Positions 1 to 11,613 are shown, numbered from the stretch's first letter. The stretch: 64,000 bases of DNA from Ichthyophis bannanicus (GCA_033557465.1 CM066037.1:203111156-203175155), one strand, 5' to 3'. Program-made: numbers and translations. Notes: generated by a model not told the origin, from the sequence alone.

Positions 1-1390
1 GTCGCGGAATTGTCTGATAGCACCCGAACTGGGCGCCCCAACACTAAATCCTCAAACGCCTGCAGCACACTCGCTACCATTCGCAATTCCAACCGATTTA
101 TCGACCACGCAGCTTCCAGCGGGGACCAACGCCCCTGCGAGAACCGACCCCCGCAGTGGGCTCCCCAGCCCGCCAGACTGGCATCAGTCATCAATGGAAT
201 CCACTCCGGCTGCTCCAGGGGCATTCCGGCCGCTAATGACGACGGAACCAGCCACCACTGGAGCGATTGCCTCACCCTAAGCGGGCACAGGAGCCGCTTC
301 CTCAACGGATCCACCTGATGAGACCAGCGGCGCAGCAAAGCCCTCTGCAAAGGCCGCATATGTACTTTGGCCCAAGGCACCACCTCCAGAGTCGCCCCCA
401 TAGTTACGAGGACGCGGAAATACAACCATGCCGACGGAGCTGGAGTAGCTCTGAACCTGCGCACCAGACAGCGTAGAGCCTGTGCTCTCCTGACCGGTAA
501 AAATACCTGCCCTTTGAGAGTGTCGAATGGAACTCCCAGATACTTGAGAACTTGGGAAGGCTGAAGACGGCTTTTGGTCGGATTGACCACCCAACCGAGG
601 CTCTGCAAAAACTCTACTACCCTGTTTGTCACCTGAATGCTCTCCGTCTCGGACTTCGCCCGAATCAACCAATTGTCGAGGTATGGGTGCACCAAAATGC
701 CTTCTTTGCGCAACGCCGCCGCCACTACCACCATAATCTTGGTGAAAGTGCGCGTTGCCGTCACGAGACCGAAGGGCAACGCTTTGAACTGATAATGGCC
801 CCAGGGCAAAGCGAACCTTAACAACCTCTGATGAGCCTCCCGAATGGGAATGTGCAAGTACGCCTCTGTCAGATCCAACGACGTTAAATACTCTCCCTGA
901 TGCACCACTACAATCACCAACCTTAACGTTTCCATACGGAAGTGAGGCACTTGCAGACACCGATTTACGCCCTTGAGGTCCAAGATAGGTTGCAGCGCTC
1001 CTCCTTTCTTTGGCACCACGAAATAAATGGAGTACTGACCCAAACCGTACTCTGCTTTCGGAACCTCCACAACCGCCCCTAATTGCAGCAGTCGCTCAAA
1101 AGTACTGCGAACCGCCAGAGTCTTCCGTTGCCCCCTGCAAGGGGACATGACGAAAGAATCCCGCACGGGACGCGCCAGCTCTAGTGCATAACCCTGACGA
1201 ATAATCTCTAGAACCCACTGGTTGGAAGTAATGAGGGTCCAAGCAGATAGAAACTCCCGGAGCCTCCCACCTATGGAAGCTACCTCCGCCGGGACCCGCC
1301 TCATCTCATTGCGGTTTACAAGTTGTCGATGCGGAGCCCGAGGAGAAACCTCTAGTAGCCCCTCGAAACCCCCGAAATCCTTGCCCCGGG
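1..1390 (-). CDS. DIRS-1 reverse transcriptase-RNase H, partial, active-site substitution
   Basis: The frame is open from about 1,390 to the left edge, with no stop that I can find. Visible RT blocks are YSIYFVVPKK, LDLTEAYLHIPI, ALPFGL and the catalytic box, followed by RNase H blocks (TDASLAGWGAH, LELR, LSDN). The catalytic box reads YLDNW instead of YLDDW: the codon at 672-674 encodes Asn, where DIRS-2 and DIRS-3 (YLDDW) and DIRS-4 (HLDDW) all have Asp. In the family this enzyme copies element RNA into cDNA. With the second metal-binding Asp lost, this copy should be catalytically dead despite its open frame. The N-terminus overlaps the end of Gag, as in DIRS-3. The true start codon is not certain. 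Confidence 0.8.
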
Positions 1391-2785
1391 GACGAAAACC
1401 TGCTCCTCTGAAAGGACCCGTACCGCGTCGATCGAAACCTCCGAAAATCACGAAACTGGCCTCTAAAACCTTGACCGGACTTCCCCTGTTTCGGTTTGTC
1501 CTCTGGAAGCCACCAACCTTTGTCTCCCCGAGGTCCTTTACCAACTTATCCAGATCTTCCCCGAACAGCAACTTCCCTTTGAACGGCAGCTTACTGAATC
1601 GGGACTTGGAAGAACCGTCCGCCGCCCAATTACGCAACCACACTGATCTGCGGGTGGCCACCACGGAAGCCGTGCTATTCGCGAGCGCTCTGATCAAATC
1701 ATAGTGCACATCCGCTAAATATGCTGCTCCGGACTCCAGGCGCCCCAGCTCCTTGAGCTCCTCGATATCCAAATGAGGCGAGTGACGCAACCGTGCAAAC
1801 ACGCCCGCGCCACCCAGGCCCCACAGATAGACACTTGCAACGAAAGGGAGTCAGCCTCGAAGGTCTGCTTCAGGAGGCCATCAACCCTACGGTCCTGAGC
1901 ATCCTTCAGCGCTGCGCTGCCCTCTACCGGAATGGTAATCTTTTTGGTAACTGCCGATACCACCGTGTCAACCCGCGGCATCCGGAACCTTTCCTTATCC
2001 TTATCGGCCAGCGGATAAAGCCTATTCATCGTGCGTACGCCTCTGAGCCTCGCTTCGGGCTGGTTCCATTCATCCTGAATCATCTTATCGACCACCTTAT
2101 GCACTGGAAACACCACCTGTGTCTGACAAACCGCCTGAATGACGGGATCCTCCACCTCGTCTTCCGTGGACATATGAGCTACCAGATTTAACATCTGCAT
2201 TGATTCCATAATCAACGCAGGGAGCTCCTCTCTACGAAAGACTCTAATGATCTTAGACTGCTCCTCAGTTTCCAGGATCTCCCCTTCCTCCAGATCCTGC
2301 GCACCTTCTTCATTCTCCCAGTCGGACTCCTCGCCCTCCGGCCAATCGCTCTCCACAGCTGAGGAAGCTTGGGCCCTAGCTCTTTTAGGCGCCGGGGATC
2401 CCTCACCTACCTCGACTGAGCCTGCTACTGGCACAGCCGAAACGGTAAGCGGCGAAGTGTCTGCTAGCTTACCCTGGCGCCGCAAACAGAATGCTTTGTG
2501 CAGCATTAGAATGAACTCAGGACAAAACTCCGCTGGATCCCCTGGCTGCGCTCCATGAAACGCTGCAGAGGACCCAGCTGGCTCCTCTACGAGGCACTCC
2601 TGCACTGGGGTTTGAGGAGACTCAGTCAGCGCTCCTGCCTGCCCCCCCGCTGCCTCCGCAGCCTCCTTAAGGTCCATCTGCTGCTCCACCGTGGATGAAA
2701 GGGAAGCACAGCCACGGCACACTCCTGACTCTGCCACCATGCCTCTCCGGGTACCAAAGATCACACACTGTGGACGCACCGCCAT
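1300..2785 (-). pseudogene. DIRS-1 Gag-like protein, frameshifted
   Basis: The start is the ATG at 2,785, chosen because the following residues align with the DIRS-3 Gag N-terminus (RRG...ESGVCRGC). Shared blocks follow: FILMLHKAFCLRRQG, an acidic stretch ending EEGEILE, IIRVFRREELPAL, AVTKKITIPVEG and GAWVARACL. The first frame stops at 1,715. The conserved continuation (ESGAAYLADVHYDLI and a basic C-terminus) is in another frame, so there is a frameshift near 1,790. The first CxxC pair of the zinc-ribbon-like N-terminus is degraded. Gag of DIRS elements is thought to package element RNA; the role here is inferred from similarity to DIRS-3. Confidence 0.75.
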
Positions 2786-3913
2786 AAATCTGGCAAGTCC
2801 AGCTGTTCCTGTCCTTATTCTGTGTAATGATTGGATCTTTATATATTTATTGGTTTTGTTAGTTAGTGTAAAAAAAAAAAAAAAAACCCAAAAGTGAAAA
2901 CAAATACCTGAGAGGCCAGAACTATAAAAAAAAAAAAAACCAACGGTTCCCACTCTGTCTGAAATGCCGGACTGATGCAACCACGAGAAGGCCCCCCTTC
3001 CCCCCCTCAGAAGCGTTTTCACACCCGCGGCATAAAGAAAAAGTAAAAATTCACTGCCAAGTAAAACCAACGGCCCACAGAGCTAAATAAAGCTCCAGTA
3101 AGCCAAATCGCCAAAAGGAAAATGTTGTTTGCCTACCTGCTCCATTGCCGTCGATGAGGATCAGCCACGCGGTTTCCCGTGCTGCCTAAAATGGCCGCCG
3201 GGAACCCCGAAGAGCAAAAGAGCGCCAAACCACAGCCCTCCTAGTGCTCAGAGTCCTCACAGGGCTGTCTCTGCTGCTAACACAGCCTGCGCCGGTGTAA
3301 AGCTTACCGGGCAGGTCTGCGCAGTCACTCTATCTGCCCCGGAGCCACGCTGCACCACCGATCCTGTTTAAAGCTAGACAAACCTGTCTGCAGCTTCCCA
3401 GACCTGCGAGATCATGATCTGTAGTCCCGGCGGCCCGACAGGGTGCACGGCTCCAAGAGGGAGCTCTCCCCCGTAACGTCCGGGGGGGAGAGATCCTCCA
3501 GCTACCAATCCTCAAATCCTTCTCCTTTAATCTTTCGCTCTTTTTTTTTTTTTTTTTTAACTTGGTGACAGGCAGGGAGCAAAGAACGCTGAGCAATTAG
3601 CCTTAAAAATTTTTTTTTTTTTTTTTTAAAGACACATTACCCCAAAAGAATAAAAGTCTAACCAAACCCCCCCCCCCCGCCCCAAATTTAACTACTCTAA
3701 TCCTACTCTCTCCTTATCTGTTACTCCAGTGAGCCCTCTCCCGGGCTCACAATGTCCTCCTGCTGCATGGAGACTGGTTACACTTGAGGGGAAGAAAGAG
3801 AGAGCAGCAGGCTATATCCAGTAATGTCATGATTCTGACATACCAGTTTCCAAGCTACAGAAGGAGGTTGACGACCCAGAGGTAGAGGACTGAACTGGAG
3901 GAACGATAAGGAA
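2786..3913 (-). other. DIRS-1 leader and right terminal inverted repeat
   Basis: Non-coding stretch of about 1.1 kb between the Gag start and the element end. It contains homopolymer runs (A at 2,871-2,886, T at 3,541-3,558 and 3,610-3,627, and C near 3,670) and GC-rich DNA at 3,170-3,480. The last ~130 bp are the terminal repeat, ending in a GAGGAACGATAAGGAAA-like motif that recurs at the DIRS-5 internal complementary region (63,053-63,075). No tRNA or host exon seen. Confidence 0.6.
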
Positions 3914-3954
3914 ACCCTACTGGCGACTCTACTGGACAGACTCTACACAGGCTT

Positions 3955-4545
3955 AAGAACATAAAATATGCCATACTGGGTCAGACCAAGGTCCATCAAG
4001 CCCAGTATTCTGTTTCCAACAGTGGCCAATCTAGGTCATATGTACCTAGCAGTTTCCCCAAGGGACACAGGTTCCACAATGCTTGTATTGGTTCAAGCAT
4101 TGATATCCTGGGTCCCTTCTTAATAATGGTTTATGGACCTTTCCTCCAGGAACTTGTCCAAACCTTTTTTAAACCCAGCTACACTAACAGCCTTTACTAC
4201 ATCCTCCGGTAACAAATTCCAGAGTTTGATTACACGTTGAGTGAAAAAATATTTTCTTTTATTAGTCTTAAATAGTTTATCCTGTAGCTTCACTGCATGT
4301 CCCCTAGTCTTTCTATATTCTGATAAGGTAAACAATCGATCTACGTTTACCCGTTCCACTCCGTTCATTAATTTATAGACTTCTATCATATCTCCCCTCA
4401 GCTGTCTCTTTTCCAGGTTAAAGAGCCCTAACCTTTTTAGCCTTTCTTCATAGGAGCATCCTTCCATCCCCGTTACCATTTTGGAGGCTCTTCTCTGAAC
4501 CTTTTCTAAAATCGCTATATCCTTTTTAAGATACGGCGACCAGAA
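3955..4545 (-). pseudogene. CR1-A 3' piece: RT C-terminus and 3' UTR
   Basis: The frame at 4,120-4,560 encodes the C-terminal CR1 block ([52 protein letters not shown]) and ends with the family's usual ...ERSINHY stop. The ~165 bp below it are the 3' UTR and tail. It is cut at 4,545 where DIRS-2 begins; the matching upstream part starts at 11,775. Confidence 0.9.
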
Positions 4546-4734
4546 AGAGTAGTTACTCACCTGTAACAGGTGTTCTCCAGGAGCAGCAGGAATCAGTCCT
4601 CACATATGGGTGACGTCGGCGCCGACGGAGCCCCCATGCGGAGCATTTCCCCAGCTTTCAAAGAAAGCCTTTGGGAATTGCAGCGCGCATGCGCGGTCCC
4701 CTTCCCGCCCAAGGGTGCCATCTTGCTCAGTCTT
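4546..4734. repeat. DIRS-2 left inverted terminal repeat
   Basis: About 185 bp that match 11,614-11,774 in reverse complement, including CACATATGGGTGACGTCGGC, GCGCATGCGCG and CATCTTGCTCAGTCTT. It begins AGAGTAGTTACTCACCTGTAA, a stretch with internal dyad symmetry. Confidence 0.9.
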
Positions 4735-4813
4735 ATGACATAGCTAAAAGACAGCAAAAAAATTAGCAAAAATAAAGCATAGGACTGCAACTCCAAGGGG
4801 AGGAGGGAGGGGT

Positions 4814-4911
4814 GTGAGGACTGATTCCTGCTGCTCCTGGAGAACACCTGTTACAGGTGAGTAACTACTCTTTCTCCAGGACCAAGCAGGAAGTCAGTCC
4901 TCACATATGGG
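4814..4911. repeat. DIRS-2 internal complementary region
   Basis: This segment contains the reverse complement of the left end (ACCTGTTACAGGTGAGTAAC) directly followed by the reverse complement of the right end (TCCAGGACCAAGCAGGAAGT). In the DIRS model it templates the joining of cDNA ends into a circle before integration. The junction TTTCTCCAGG predicts exactly how the two termini abut. Confidence 0.9.
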
Positions 4912-5050
4912 ACTCCCCAGCTTAAGGCTACCGGAGACCTCAAGCCGAAAAAATTAGCTCCCTCTAGCTCGTCAGCACGTAAGGAAGGAATCTTCTCTGA
5001 GAACGCCCCCGACCGGTAGCCCAACACCAGGGCCGGAGGGTAGGAGTTGC

Positions 5051-6508
5051 CTAAACCCCAAAGAAATTATGGAGTACTGCCTGTCTGAAAGCACTGTCCC
5101 TGCGGGACTCCCTCTCAAGGCAGTAATGGGCCGCAAAAGTCTGGCTTGAAGACCAAGTAGCGGCCCGGCAGATGTCTGCCAATGGAACAGAGCGGAGATG
5201 AGCCACTGACGCAGCCTTCGCCCTGACATGATGAGCCGTGACTCGACCCTCCAACGAGAGGCCGGCTGCCCCATAAGCCCAGGCGATACAGTCAGCGACC
5301 CATATGGACAAAGTACGCTTGGAAACAGGTAACCCCAACTTATTGGGGTCAAAAGAAACGAAGAGCTGAACAGCCCTCCGATGCTCCCGCGTATGGTCAA
5401 GGCAGAAGGATAACGCCCTCCTACAGTCCAGGGTATGCAGGACCATCTCAGCCCGGTTGGCATGCGGCCTGGGAAAGAAGGTCGGAAGAACCACCTCCTG
5501 ATTGAGGTGAAAAGGGGAGACAACCTTAGGGAGAAACTTCGGGTGAGTCCGTAAGACTACCCTATTCCTGTAGAACCTAGTGTAAGGGGGATCAGACACC
5601 AGTGCCTGAAGTTCACTTACTCGCCTAGCAGAGGTAAGAGCTACCAGAAACAAGGTTTTCCAGGAGAGAAAACGGAGAGGGCAGGTAGCCATAGGTTCAA
5701 ATGGCGGACAAGTAATCCGCTGTAAGACCACATTCAGATCCCACTCAGGGGCTAGTGGACGTAAAGGAGGCTTAAGCAGGAGGAGGCCTCGGAGAAAACG
5801 AGCCACCAAAGGGTGGTTGGAAAGAGGCCTGCCGTCCACCGGCGAGTGGTGCGCTGAGAGAGCACTGAGGTGAACCCTGACAGAGTTGGACTTAAGGCCT
5901 AGATTGGAGAGGTAAAGCAAATATTGCAATACTACCGCTACCAAGCACAAGAAGGGATTCTCGCTGTGCTGAGCACACCATGCGGAGAATCTACGCCACT
6001 TAAGAGCGTAGGATTTCCTGGTGGATTGCCGCCTAGAGGCTAAGACTACGTCTTCCACCTCTCTAGGCAGTAGTAGGGGAGCCAGGACTACCCTTTCAGC
6101 AGCCAGGCCATCAGATGAAGGGACTGGAGGTTGGGGTGTAAGAGAGACCCCTGTTCCTGAGAAAGGAGATCGTGTTGAATCCCCAAAGGAAGAGGAGTGT
6201 CCACCGCCAGTTGCAGCAGAAGTGGGAACCACGGTTGCCTCGGCCACCTGGGGGCTATCAGAATCATTGAGGCCCCGTCCTTGAGGACTTTGAACAGTGT
6301 TCGGGACACTAGTGGCGTGGAAGGAAACGCATACAGTAGGCCTTGGGACCACGGGATCAGAAACGCATCCGCTGCTACTCTGAGAGGATGCGGTTGTCTG
6401 GAACAGAATCTCGGGAGTTGCCGGTTCAGAGGACGGGCGAAAAGATCCATGGTGGGGAGGCCCCACCTGAGAAAGATCTGCTGAACCACCAACGTATTCA
6501 ATCTCCAT
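5051..6508 (-). CDS. DIRS-2 tyrosine recombinase, apparently intact
   Basis: A 485-codon frame. The conserved enzyme occupies roughly the C-terminal 350 residues; the part above about 6,100 overlaps the RNase H/methyltransferase frame and may not be translated. Catalytic features are all visible: box I Arg in SARRVSELQAL, the H-x-x-R motif in TAHHVRAKAAS, the Trp in AATWSS, and the nucleophile Tyr in AAHYCLE near the end. It integrates the circular DIRS cDNA without target duplication. No stop interrupts the frame, and the C-terminus (FFGV) ends 140 bp from the internal complementary region. Confidence 0.85.
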   Translation of the reverse strand: MEIEYVGGSADLSQVGPPHHGSFRPSSEPATPEILFQTTASSQSSSGCVSDPVVPRPTVCVSFHATSVPNTVQSPQGRGLNDSDSPQVAEATVVPTSAATGGGHSSSFGDSTRSPFSGTGVSLTPQPPVPSSDGLAAERVVLAPLLLPREVEDVVLASRRQSTRKSYALKWRRFSAWCAQHSENPFLCLVAVVLQYLLYLSNLGLKSNSVRVHLSALSAHHSPVDGRPLSNHPLVARFLRGLLLLKPPLRPLAPEWDLNVVLQRITCPPFEPMATCPLRFLSWKTLFLVALTSARRVSELQALVSDPPYTRFYRNRVVLRTHPKFLPKVVSPFHLNQEVVLPTFFPRPHANRAEMVLHTLDCRRALSFCLDHTREHRRAVQLFVSFDPNKLGLPVSKRTLSIWVADCIAWAYGAAGLSLEGRVTAHHVRAKAASVAHLRSVPLADICRAATWSSSQTFAAHYCLERESRRDSAFRQAVLHNFFGV

Positions 6509-8044
6509 TCATGTGGTTTCAGGATCCTGCTCAGTCTGTCCGCCAGGTAATTTTCTTGACCTGGGAGGTAGACAGCCGTGAGGAGGATTCCGTGATCGAT
6601 GACCCAAGAGCACAGCCTTTGTGCCTCCTGACAGAGAAGGAAGGAGCCTGTGCCCCCTTGTTTGTTCACGTAGAACATGGCAACTGGTGAGATGTGAGGT
6701 GGGAGAAGGCTCTCAGAGCTAGGCGTATTGCCCGTAGCTCCAGGAAGTTTATCTGCTGAGCAGCCTCCCAAGGGGTCCAGAGACCCTGAGTACATGCCCC
6801 TTGGCAATGTGCTCCCCAACCTAGAAGAGAAGCATCTGTCGTCTGCACTTGAGAATGCGGAGGGGATTGAAACCCCACTCCGAGTACCAGATTCGGAAGA
6901 TGAAGCCACCATTGTAGAGAGAGGAGACGAGCAGGGTGGATATTCTTACTGAGTCTGCAAGACTCCCTGTGGCTTGATGCCACTGAGTTCGAAGGCTCCA
7001 CTGAGCAGGCCGCATGTGCAGGCAGGCATTGGGGGTTACATGAACCGTGGAAGCCATATGACCGAGAAGTCTCAGGAATTGCCTGGCGGAGACCAGGGAA
7101 TTGCTGTGAAACTGCCTGGCTAGATCCATCAACCTGTGGGATCTGTCCACTGGCAGAAAAGCCTTCGCCTGAAGAGTGTCTAGCCGTGCTCCTATGAATT
7201 CTAAGTTCTGGGACGGAAGCAAAATGGACTTTGTGAAGTTTATGACAAACCCCAAGTGCTGAAGCAGAGCCACAGTGCGAAGGGTGGCTTGACTGGCCTC
7301 CTGGGAAGACTGGCCCCTTATGAGCCAGTCGTCCAGGTATGGAAACACAAAAAGACCTTGAAGCCTCAGGTAGGCCGCCACCACCGCCAGGCACTTGGTG
7401 AACACCCTGGGAGCGGAGGTTAGGCCAAAGGGTAGTACTCTGTACTGGTAGTGGTTTCCCCCCACAACAAATCTGAGATATTGTCTGTGGTCTGGATGAA
7501 TAAGGATGTGAGTATAAGCATCCTTTAGATCTAAGCAGCCTAGCCAATCTCCCTGCTGGAGGTAGGGCAGCAGGATTCCAAGGGTAAGCATCTTGAACTT
7601 TTCCCTCTCCAGGAACTTGTTGAGGTTGCACAAGTCTAGGATGGGTCTGAGGCCTCCTGTTCTTTTTGGTACCAGAAAGTACCTGGAATAGAAGCCTTGA
7701 CCTCTCAGGTGGTGGGGCACCGGTTCCACAGCCTGTTCCTTTAGCAGACTTGCTAACTCCTGTAGGAGTAAGTCCCTGTGCAGAGGGAGTCTTGGAGGCT
7801 CCCCTGGAAAATAGAAGGGAGGTACCTGGTGAAAATGGAGAAGACAGCCCTTGTGGACTATACGGAGCACCCAGATATCTGATGTGACGGCTGACCACCT
7901 GTGGGTAAAGTGGGCCTGCCGGCCTCCTGTGCTGATGTGAGCCAGCTGAGGAGAAGAGGCTATGCCTTCTGAGTCAAAAAACCCCACCCTGCTGAGCAGG
8001 GGCCGGTGTTGGTGGCTTGGGGGCCTTCTGCCTACGGGGCCCAT
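6088..8044 (-). pseudogene. DIRS-2 RT-RNase H-methyltransferase-like polyprotein, frameshifted
   Basis: The RT block (YFLVPKRTGGLRPILDL, CLDLKDAYTHILIHP, VLPFGLTSAPRVFTK, PYLDDWLIRG) is in one frame down to 6,821. RNase H (TTDASLLGWGAHCQG, FLELRAIRLALR) continues in a second frame to about 6,670. The rest (NKQGGTGS, YLADRLSRIL, then the YAFPSTPLVSRTL block) is in a third frame ending at 6,088, so two frameshifts separate the domains. The catalytic YLDD is intact. The block around YAFP matches the DIRS-3 YVFPPW region, which sits where DIRS elements carry a methyltransferase-like domain. The frame begins just left of the CR1-F insertion. Confidence 0.85.
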
Positions 8045-8101
8045 GACCCTGCCCCTTGGCCTGCTGACCCTGTTGGGGAGCTGCAGAGGCCTACCCAGGA
8101 A

Positions 8102-8951
8102 GGTGTAGATAACATAAGGAGGGATCTAGCTAAGCTTGAAGAATGGTCTAGAATTTGGCAGCTGGGATTTAATGTTAAAAAATGTAAGGTCTGGGCTGCA
8201 GCAATCCAAGGGAGCAATACAGTATAGGAGGTGAAGTACTTTTGTCCACTAAAGAAGAGCGAGACCTAGGCGTGGTTGTGTCTGATGATCTTAAAGTAGC
8301 TAAACAGGTAGAAAAGGCGACGGCAAAAGCTAGAAGGATGCTTGGGTGCATACGGAGAGGAATGGCTAGCAGAAAAAAGGAGGTGATAATACCTCTGTAT
8401 AAGTCTTTGGTGCGACCTCATTTGGAGTATGGTGTGCAATTCTGGAGACCGCACCTTCAAAAGGATGTGAACAGGATGGAGTCGGTGGAGAGGGTGGCTA
8501 CTAAAATGATTAGTGGGCTTCATTATAAAGCATATGAGGACAGACTTAAGGATCTTAATATGTACACCTTAGAGGAAAGGCGGGATAGAGGTGATATGAT
8601 TGAGATGTTTAAATACCTCCGTGGCATAAATGTTCAGGGAGAGAGACTCTTTCAATTGAAAGCAAGTTCTGCTACGAGGGGACATGGGATGAGGGTGAAG
8701 GGAGATTGATTCAGGAGTGATATGGGGAAATATTTCTTTACAGAAAGAGTAGTGGATCCATGGAATAGTCTCCCAGTGGAGGTGGTAGAGATGAGGACAG
8801 TAACTGAATTCAAAAAAGCATGGGACCAACACAGAGGATCTCTAAAGGTAAAAAGTGGACTGTTGTAGTTGTTGTTATGGAAGGACAGACTAGATAGGCC
8901 ATGTGGTCTTTTTCTGTCATCATGTTTCTATATTTCTATGTTTCTATGTTA
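8102..8951 (+). mobile_element. CR1-F: 3' end of a second CR1 family
   Basis: A 5'-truncated LINE lying opposite to DIRS-2. The frame 8,242-8,709 encodes a CR1 RT C-terminal block (EERDLGVVVSDDLKVAK, VRPHLEYGVQFW, GDMIEMFKYLRGI) and stops at a TGA at 8,707; the same frame then resumes ([19 protein letters not shown]). The tail is TTTCTATATTTCTATG repeated, unlike the TTATGTTC tail of CR1-A to CR1-E. The same family is found again at 27,625-27,895. It separates the DIRS-2 Gag and RT regions. Confidence 0.88.
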
Positions 8952-11330
8952 ATGAGGGTATTGTTTATAGGCAGATGACTTCCTCGGGTAAAAGGTCTTT
9001 TTTCCCGAGCCCTTCTTTTTCTGAGAAGGGGCAGAGGTTTTTCTGGACAGCCTAGTCCGGGTCAGAGTCTCAGTCTCAAGTTCTGCAGCCTTCTCAGCCA
9101 TGTGCTTGCCAGAGAGGTTTTCAGCTCGGCAGGGGACATCGACCAACTTGTCCTGTACCCATGGCTCGAGGTTGGATGACTGTAGCCAAGCCTGTCGGCG
9201 GGCACCGATGCCGGCCCCGGCTACTCGGGCCGAAGCCTCGAAGCCATCGTAGGCTGCTCGAGAGATAAACTTCGAGCACTCTCGAATACCAGTGGACAAG
9301 GCCTGGAACCTCTGCAAACGTTCCTCGGAGAGACCAGCAGAGAACCCGGCAATCTCCTTTGCCAGGTCTCGGAGATACATGCCCATGTAGAGCTGGTAGG
9401 TCTGGACATGGCAAGCAAGCATAGAGCCCAGGAAGCACTTCTTACCGAGGGCATCCAGGTTCCGGGCCTCCCGACAGGGAGGCACCGAGGAGTGCATCTT
9501 CTGACTTTTCAGTCTATGCATGGCCGATTCCATAACCATGGAGTGGTGCGGTAATTGTGCCTTCTGGAACCCGGAGCTCTTGCAGACTCGATAGATGGAA
9601 TCGACCCGCTTCCTTAATACCGGCGTCGAGGCCGGGGTCTCTCACATGCGGAAGAGCAGCCGCTCCAGCATCGGAGGAACCGGTACAGTAAAGGCCTCCT
9701 TCGGGGGAGAGTCATACTGGAGGGCCTCGAGCTCCTCGACTCGAGGCTCCTCCTCGGGATCCGTGGGGAATGCCAAGGCCTTGGCCATATTTATTTATTT
9801 TACAGTTTCTTATATACCGCGCTATTTAGAATCAGCGCGGTTTACATCATAACAAAACGACCATTACGACAAACTGTCAGGTTTTACATTGAACAGGAGT
9901 ACAAACTTGGATAACTGGGTTAACTATATACATAATCTATCTACACTGCAGTGTGCGGGCATTTCTAGATTGGGTTATTTCTTGGAGGGGATATCTGGTT
10001 TAGTTGCTGTCTGGGAAATATTGGCGGAAAAGGTATGTTTTGAGAGCCTTTCTGAACTGATATAGATTGGTAATGGCTCTAATGTCGGGGGGTAGGGTGT
10101 TCCAGCATTTTGGTACATAAAAACTGAATGCCCTGTTTGTGGTGTTCGTGTTGGACTTTGTTGAAGCCTTTGGTATTGCTAGCAAGTTTACAGCTGATGT
10201 TCTTCTTGCTCTATTGGGGGGGACCATGTGGATTAGATTCGTGAGTGAGAGGGATGAGGTGCCTTTGATTGCCTTAAATGCTAATACAAGGGATTTGAAG
10301 GTGATTCTCCCGTGAATTGGTAGCCAGTGCAGCTGTTTGAGAATGGGAGTCACGTGGTCGTTTCTGGATGCACCGTAGAGGACCCTAGCTGCGGCATTCA
10401 TGGCCAACTGTAAGGGGGTTAGTGTGGATTGGGGGAGACCTATCCCGCACAAAGTCCGAGAACCGGGTATCCTCTGGTGGGGATCGTCTCCGAGGTTCGG
10501 ACTCCGGCGAATCCGATGGGACACACCAAGTCCGATACGTGTCGGGTGACTCTTCGTCCTCCGTCTCCCAGCCAGACTCCTCGGAGGAGGAATCGAGCAG
10601 CTCCGGACGGGCGGGCACCGATGCCATCCGCCCCGACGCCGAGGGTACCGGCGTCGACGACCTCCGTCCTGAACGGGAGGCCGAGGGAGACCGTGGACTC
10701 GAGGATTGGCTCGTCCTCCGGGGTCAACTTGGACGTCGATGTCCCGGTGGTCGGGGCAGATGCACCGGTGAGACCGGCGATCAATGCCCGCTGCTGTTCC
10801 ATGAAGGCAGCGAGGCTGCTCTCCAAGGCCATCAACCTAAGTCCGAGCTCAGGAGACTCAGCAGCCCCTGACTCGGGCCCCGACGTCGGATCCCCTGGAG
10901 GAGAGTCCACGAGAACTACAGCACTCACGTGTCCAGGAGACTCCATCTCGATACGAGGATGCTTGGCAGGCCTCTCCGACTCCAAAGACCCGGGACGGCT
11001 AACGGGGTTATGCGACCTGGCCCTCGAGGAACCAGGAGCGTCCACCGACGCCGCCCTGGCAGGTTTCTTCTTCCTGCGCTGTTCCCGTGAAGGAAACCCC
11101 CGCTCAGAGGAACCCCAACGCTGCTCGGGGCCGGAGTCCCGAGACGTCGAGGCCTCTGACGAGGTCCGGGCCTGTCCGGATGCGGAGTCAGAGAAGATCC
11201 TATCCTTCTGGTGCTGCCGAGTCCTCAACACCTTCGAGGACATTTTGCCACACGGACCACAGATCATCGGGTCATGATCGGGTCCGAGGCAGCGGAGGCA
11301 GCAGTCATGTGTGTCGGTAAGAGACATACG
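8952..11330 (-). pseudogene. DIRS-2 Gag-like protein, split by an L2-B insertion
   Basis: The N-terminal part (about 11,330-10,432) starts SLTDTHDCCLRCLGP with C-x2-C...C-x2-C spacing suggestive of a zinc-binding module, followed by a long low-complexity Ser/Arg/Pro region. The C-terminal part (9,539-8,952) has the block shared with DIRS-4 (ESAMHRLKS, MLACHVQTYQLYMGMYL, SRAAYDGFEAS, GARRQAWLQ) and a Lys/Ser-rich tail. An L2-B fragment at 9,788-10,431 sits between them. Role inferred: nucleocapsid-like protein of the element. Position and order match DIRS-4 Gag. Confidence 0.75.
9788..10431 (-). mobile_element. L2-B fragment in DIRS-2 Gag
   Basis: A 5'-truncated LINE. The frame 10,000-10,524 encodes the RT C-terminal block seen in L2-type elements (QLAMNAAARVL, DHVTPILKQLHWLPI, NRAFSFYVPKCWNTLPPDIR, FRKALKTYLFR). 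The 3' end is a short stem-loop (ACCGCGCTGATTC...AGCGCGGTATA in element sense) followed by (AAAT)n at 9,788-9,805. The last part of the called frame above 10,431 is DIRS sequence. Confidence 0.88.
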
Positions 11331-11613
11331 TTTTACACCGATCACACTTTTTAAACCCGCTGGCAGCCATCGGGGGAAAAAGGGCCCCTGCGAGGTCAAA
11401 AGACAGGGCTGGCAGTGAAAAAAGAAAAATGGCGAGAACGCTAGTCACAAAGGACAAAAACCGAAAAAGAGAGAGTAGGCTCGATACCGGCATATCGGGC
11501 CCAGGCGGGAAAAGGATCCGGCGTCGAACCGAAGGAGAAGGAAAAAAACAGGGAAATCAACTTTTTCCTCGGCGAAAAACGAACTACGTCCGTCGGGCTC
11601 CGCGGAAAAAAGA

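Larger units (their letters stand above)
1..3913 (-). mobile_element. DIRS-1: DIRS retroelement, right part only
   Basis: Minus-strand DIRS element cut by the left window edge. Reading right to left it holds a terminal repeat and leader (3,913-2,786), a Gag-like frame (2,785 to about 1,300) and an RT/RNase H frame (about 1,390 to 1). The last ~100 bp before 3,913 match, in reverse complement, the left terminus at 62,287-62,400, so both belong to the same terminal-repeat family. The recombinase gene and internal complementary region would lie left of the window. No target-site duplication is expected, since DIRS elements integrate by a tyrosine recombinase. The 41 bp from 3,914 to 3,954 are unassigned. 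Confidence 0.85.

Noticed and set aside
277..960. 227-codon minus-strand frame in DIRS-1
   Set aside because: It overlaps the true RT frame in another register; the DIRS-3 equivalent region shows the same shadow frame. The RT motifs are in the frame that runs off the left edge.
10429..11277. 282-codon plus-strand frame
   Set aside because: Antisense shadow of the low-complexity, Ser/Arg/Pro-rich DIRS-2 Gag; no domain of its own.
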